A stretch of DNA of 15,705 nt from DASPKW01 sp038244055 (lineage in GTDB: Bacteria; Planctomycetota; Phycisphaerae; Tepidisphaerales; Tepidisphaeraceae), in NCBI GenBank assembly GCA_038244055.1, contig JBBRTW010000130.1, positions 1 to 15,705 on the forward strand. The letters run 5' to 3'. Under the pieces are notes generated by a model that saw nothing but the letters and a program-made list of their open reading frames with translations, did not search any database and had not been told where the DNA came from. Each line of letters opens with the position of its first letter. Positions within the stretch are counted from its first letter, which is position 1. Position numbers and translations under genes: made by a program. Below are positions 13,134 to 15,705 of the stretch, one piece after another.

Positions 13134-13138
13134 CCTCC
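13134..13138 (-). promoter_or_regulatory. Ribosome binding site of the patatin-like lipoprotein
   Basis: GGAGG on the minus strand, 8 nt before ATG 13125-13123; it selects the start that places the lipobox at the normal distance. Confidence 0.65.
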
Positions 13139-13243
13139 GTCCAAGTCGATTTCCTGCTTGTGACTGCTTCCGCGAGAGCATGATACATCCCTTCGCAAGT
13201 CTGGGGAAAAGCGAATGGGGGTTTTTCGAACAAGACAATAGCA

Positions 13244-13271
13244 TTGACATGTCCGATTAACCCCCTATCGT
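13244..13271 (+). promoter_or_regulatory. Candidate sigma-70-type promoter for pckG
   Basis: A perfect TTGACA (13244-13249), 16-nt spacer and TATCGT (13266-13271, four of six). The leader to ATG 13375 would be about 95-100 nt, with no clear riboswitch or attenuator fold in it. Confidence 0.45.
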
Positions 13272-13359
13272 GAGTCCACCGGCATGAATGATCGGATGTA
13301 GGTCAGCGCGGTTGTGAATGCCGGGTTTGTAAAGAGAATTGCGTCCTTCCGATTTTACC

Positions 13360-13366
13360 AGGAAGG
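13360..13366 (+). promoter_or_regulatory. Ribosome binding site of pckG
   Basis: AGGAAGG, ending 8 nt before ATG 13375, favours that start over TTG 13339 and over ATG 13411, which has a weaker purine run. Confidence 0.6.
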
Positions 13367-13374
13367 AAACCACC

Positions 13375-15273
<1,899 letters not shown>

Positions 15274-15279
15274 GCTGAT

Positions 15280-15303
15280 GTAGCTCGACATTCCGATGTC
15301 GAT
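15280..15303 (+). repeat. REP-like palindrome with 5' GTAG (copy A)
   Basis: GTAG (15280-15283) is followed by CTCGACATTCCGATGTCGAT, a near-perfect hairpin. It begins 6 nt after the pckG stop and pairs with the inverted copy at 15350-15373, 46 nt away. Confidence 0.82.
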
Positions 15304-15349
15304 TCTTGTCCTGAAACGTATGAACCAAAAATAACTGCGGAAGCTTCCC

Positions 15350-15373
15350 CTCAACATTGGAATGTTGAGCTAC
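15350..15373 (-). repeat. REP-like palindrome with 5' GTAG (copy B)
   Basis: The plus strand reads CTCAACATTGGAATGTTGAG, a perfect 9-bp stem, and then CTAC, so on the minus strand it begins GTAG. Compared with copies A and C, a G-C stem pair has become A-T on both arms, keeping the fold. Confidence 0.85.
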
Positions 15374-15430
15374 ATGAGATGTCAAGCAACTGGAAGTCTC
15401 CCGCGCAACGATCCCTCCTTTTTACCCGCG

Positions 15431-15467
15431 AAGGCCCGGCGTGGTTCCCACTCACCGGGCCTTTTTT
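15431..15467 (+). terminator. Rho-independent terminator downstream of pckG
   Basis: AAGGCCCGG (15431-15439), a 15-nt loop and CCGGGCCTT (15455-15463) form a 9-bp GC-rich stem running into six T (15462-15467). It has the plus orientation, so it ends the pckG transcript after the REP pair. The minus-strand side lacks a T-run, so it probably does not serve the convergent gene at 15495. Confidence 0.9.
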
Positions 15468-15494
15468 CTATTCACGATTTGTCATCACCCGTAA

Positions 15495-15705
15495 TTACCA
15501 CCAGCGCAGCGGCACATGATACGCATGCAGATTCAGCACCATCGTCGCCAGCCCGCACAGGACCAGCGCCGACGCCTGCAACACCCCCACCGGCCGGCCG
15601 AAGCACGTCAGCCGCGCCTGCGGCGTGAAGCGCCATAACCGCCCCGTCTCGCGCGCGGTCTGAATATCCTCAGCCGTCGCCTTGCCGGCCAGCACCACAT
15701 CGATC
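15495..15705 (-). CDS. C-terminal end of an unidentified membrane protein
   Basis: The frame is open from the window edge (15705) to TAA at 15497-15495, giving the last 69 or so residues of a longer protein. It holds a polar stretch (VVLAGKATAEDIQTARETG), then RLWRFTPQARLTCFGRPVG, and a hydrophobic segment (VLQASALVLCGLATMVLNL) that would cross the membrane near the C-terminus, ending PLRWW. The high-GC third positions match the neighbours, so it is probably coding. I do not recognise a family; a GTG at 15698 exists but is unlikely to be the true start, because the frame continues past the edge. It is convergent with pckG. Confidence 0.55.
   Translation of the reverse strand, partial: IDVVLAGKATAEDIQTARETGRLWRFTPQARLTCFGRPVGVLQASALVLCGLATMVLNLHAYHVPLRWW

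Noticed and set aside
13272..13374. Riboswitch or attenuator in the pckG leader
   Set aside because: No recognisable conserved riboswitch core or terminator/antiterminator pair can be seen in this stretch.

Overview
The window is about 15.7 kb of GC-rich bacterial DNA. The gene content suggests Planctomycetota (perhaps Phycisphaerae) or a close PVC-type lineage: a long Hsp70 with a DUF3731-like C-terminal part, a SASA-type esterase, a long muconate-lactonizing-enzyme-like enolase-superfamily protein, GTP-type PEP carboxykinase, and many degenerate short-unit repeats. This taxonomic call is inference; no rRNA or marker gene is present.

Layout: a truncated GT4 glycosyltransferase (-, 1-1302); then a plus-strand run of peroxiredoxin (1579-2115), VOC/glyoxalase-like protein (2312-2629), N-acetylmuramoyl-L-alanine amidase lipoprotein (2868-3812), large Hsp70-family ATPase (3963-7229) and secreted SASA-type esterase (7395-8384); then a minus-strand run of enolase-superfamily enzyme (8637-10142), SGNH-like hydrolase (10367-11530) and patatin-like lipoprotein (11788-13125); then pckG (+, 13375-15273) with a strong terminator (15431-15467); and the C-terminal end of an unidentified membrane protein (-, 15495-15705). 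The genes are mostly single transcription units with different roles (cell envelope, stress and redox, ester hydrolysis, gluconeogenesis). I see no defence system, prophage, CRISPR array or complete mobile element.

The striking content is the repeats. Nearly every intergenic gap, and three places inside the Hsp70 gene, hold degenerate tandem arrays whose unit is almost always exactly 7 nt (a few are 8 or 9), although their sequences are quite different. Many occur as inverted pairs. Two composite cassettes sit in frame in the Hsp70 gene and are near copies of each other; a third in-frame insert matches one in the amidase leader. Repeats start or end within about 12 nt of the stop codon of all nine genes whose stop is followed by a repeat-bearing gap, and in several cases supply the start or stop codon.

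A second repeat class is palindromic: GTAG followed by a 20-nt hairpin (CTCGACAT...ATGTCGAG). It occurs as inverted pairs in two gaps, with paired base changes that keep the stem. This is the architecture of REP elements mobilised by RAYT transposases, so a RAYT gene is predicted elsewhere in the genome.
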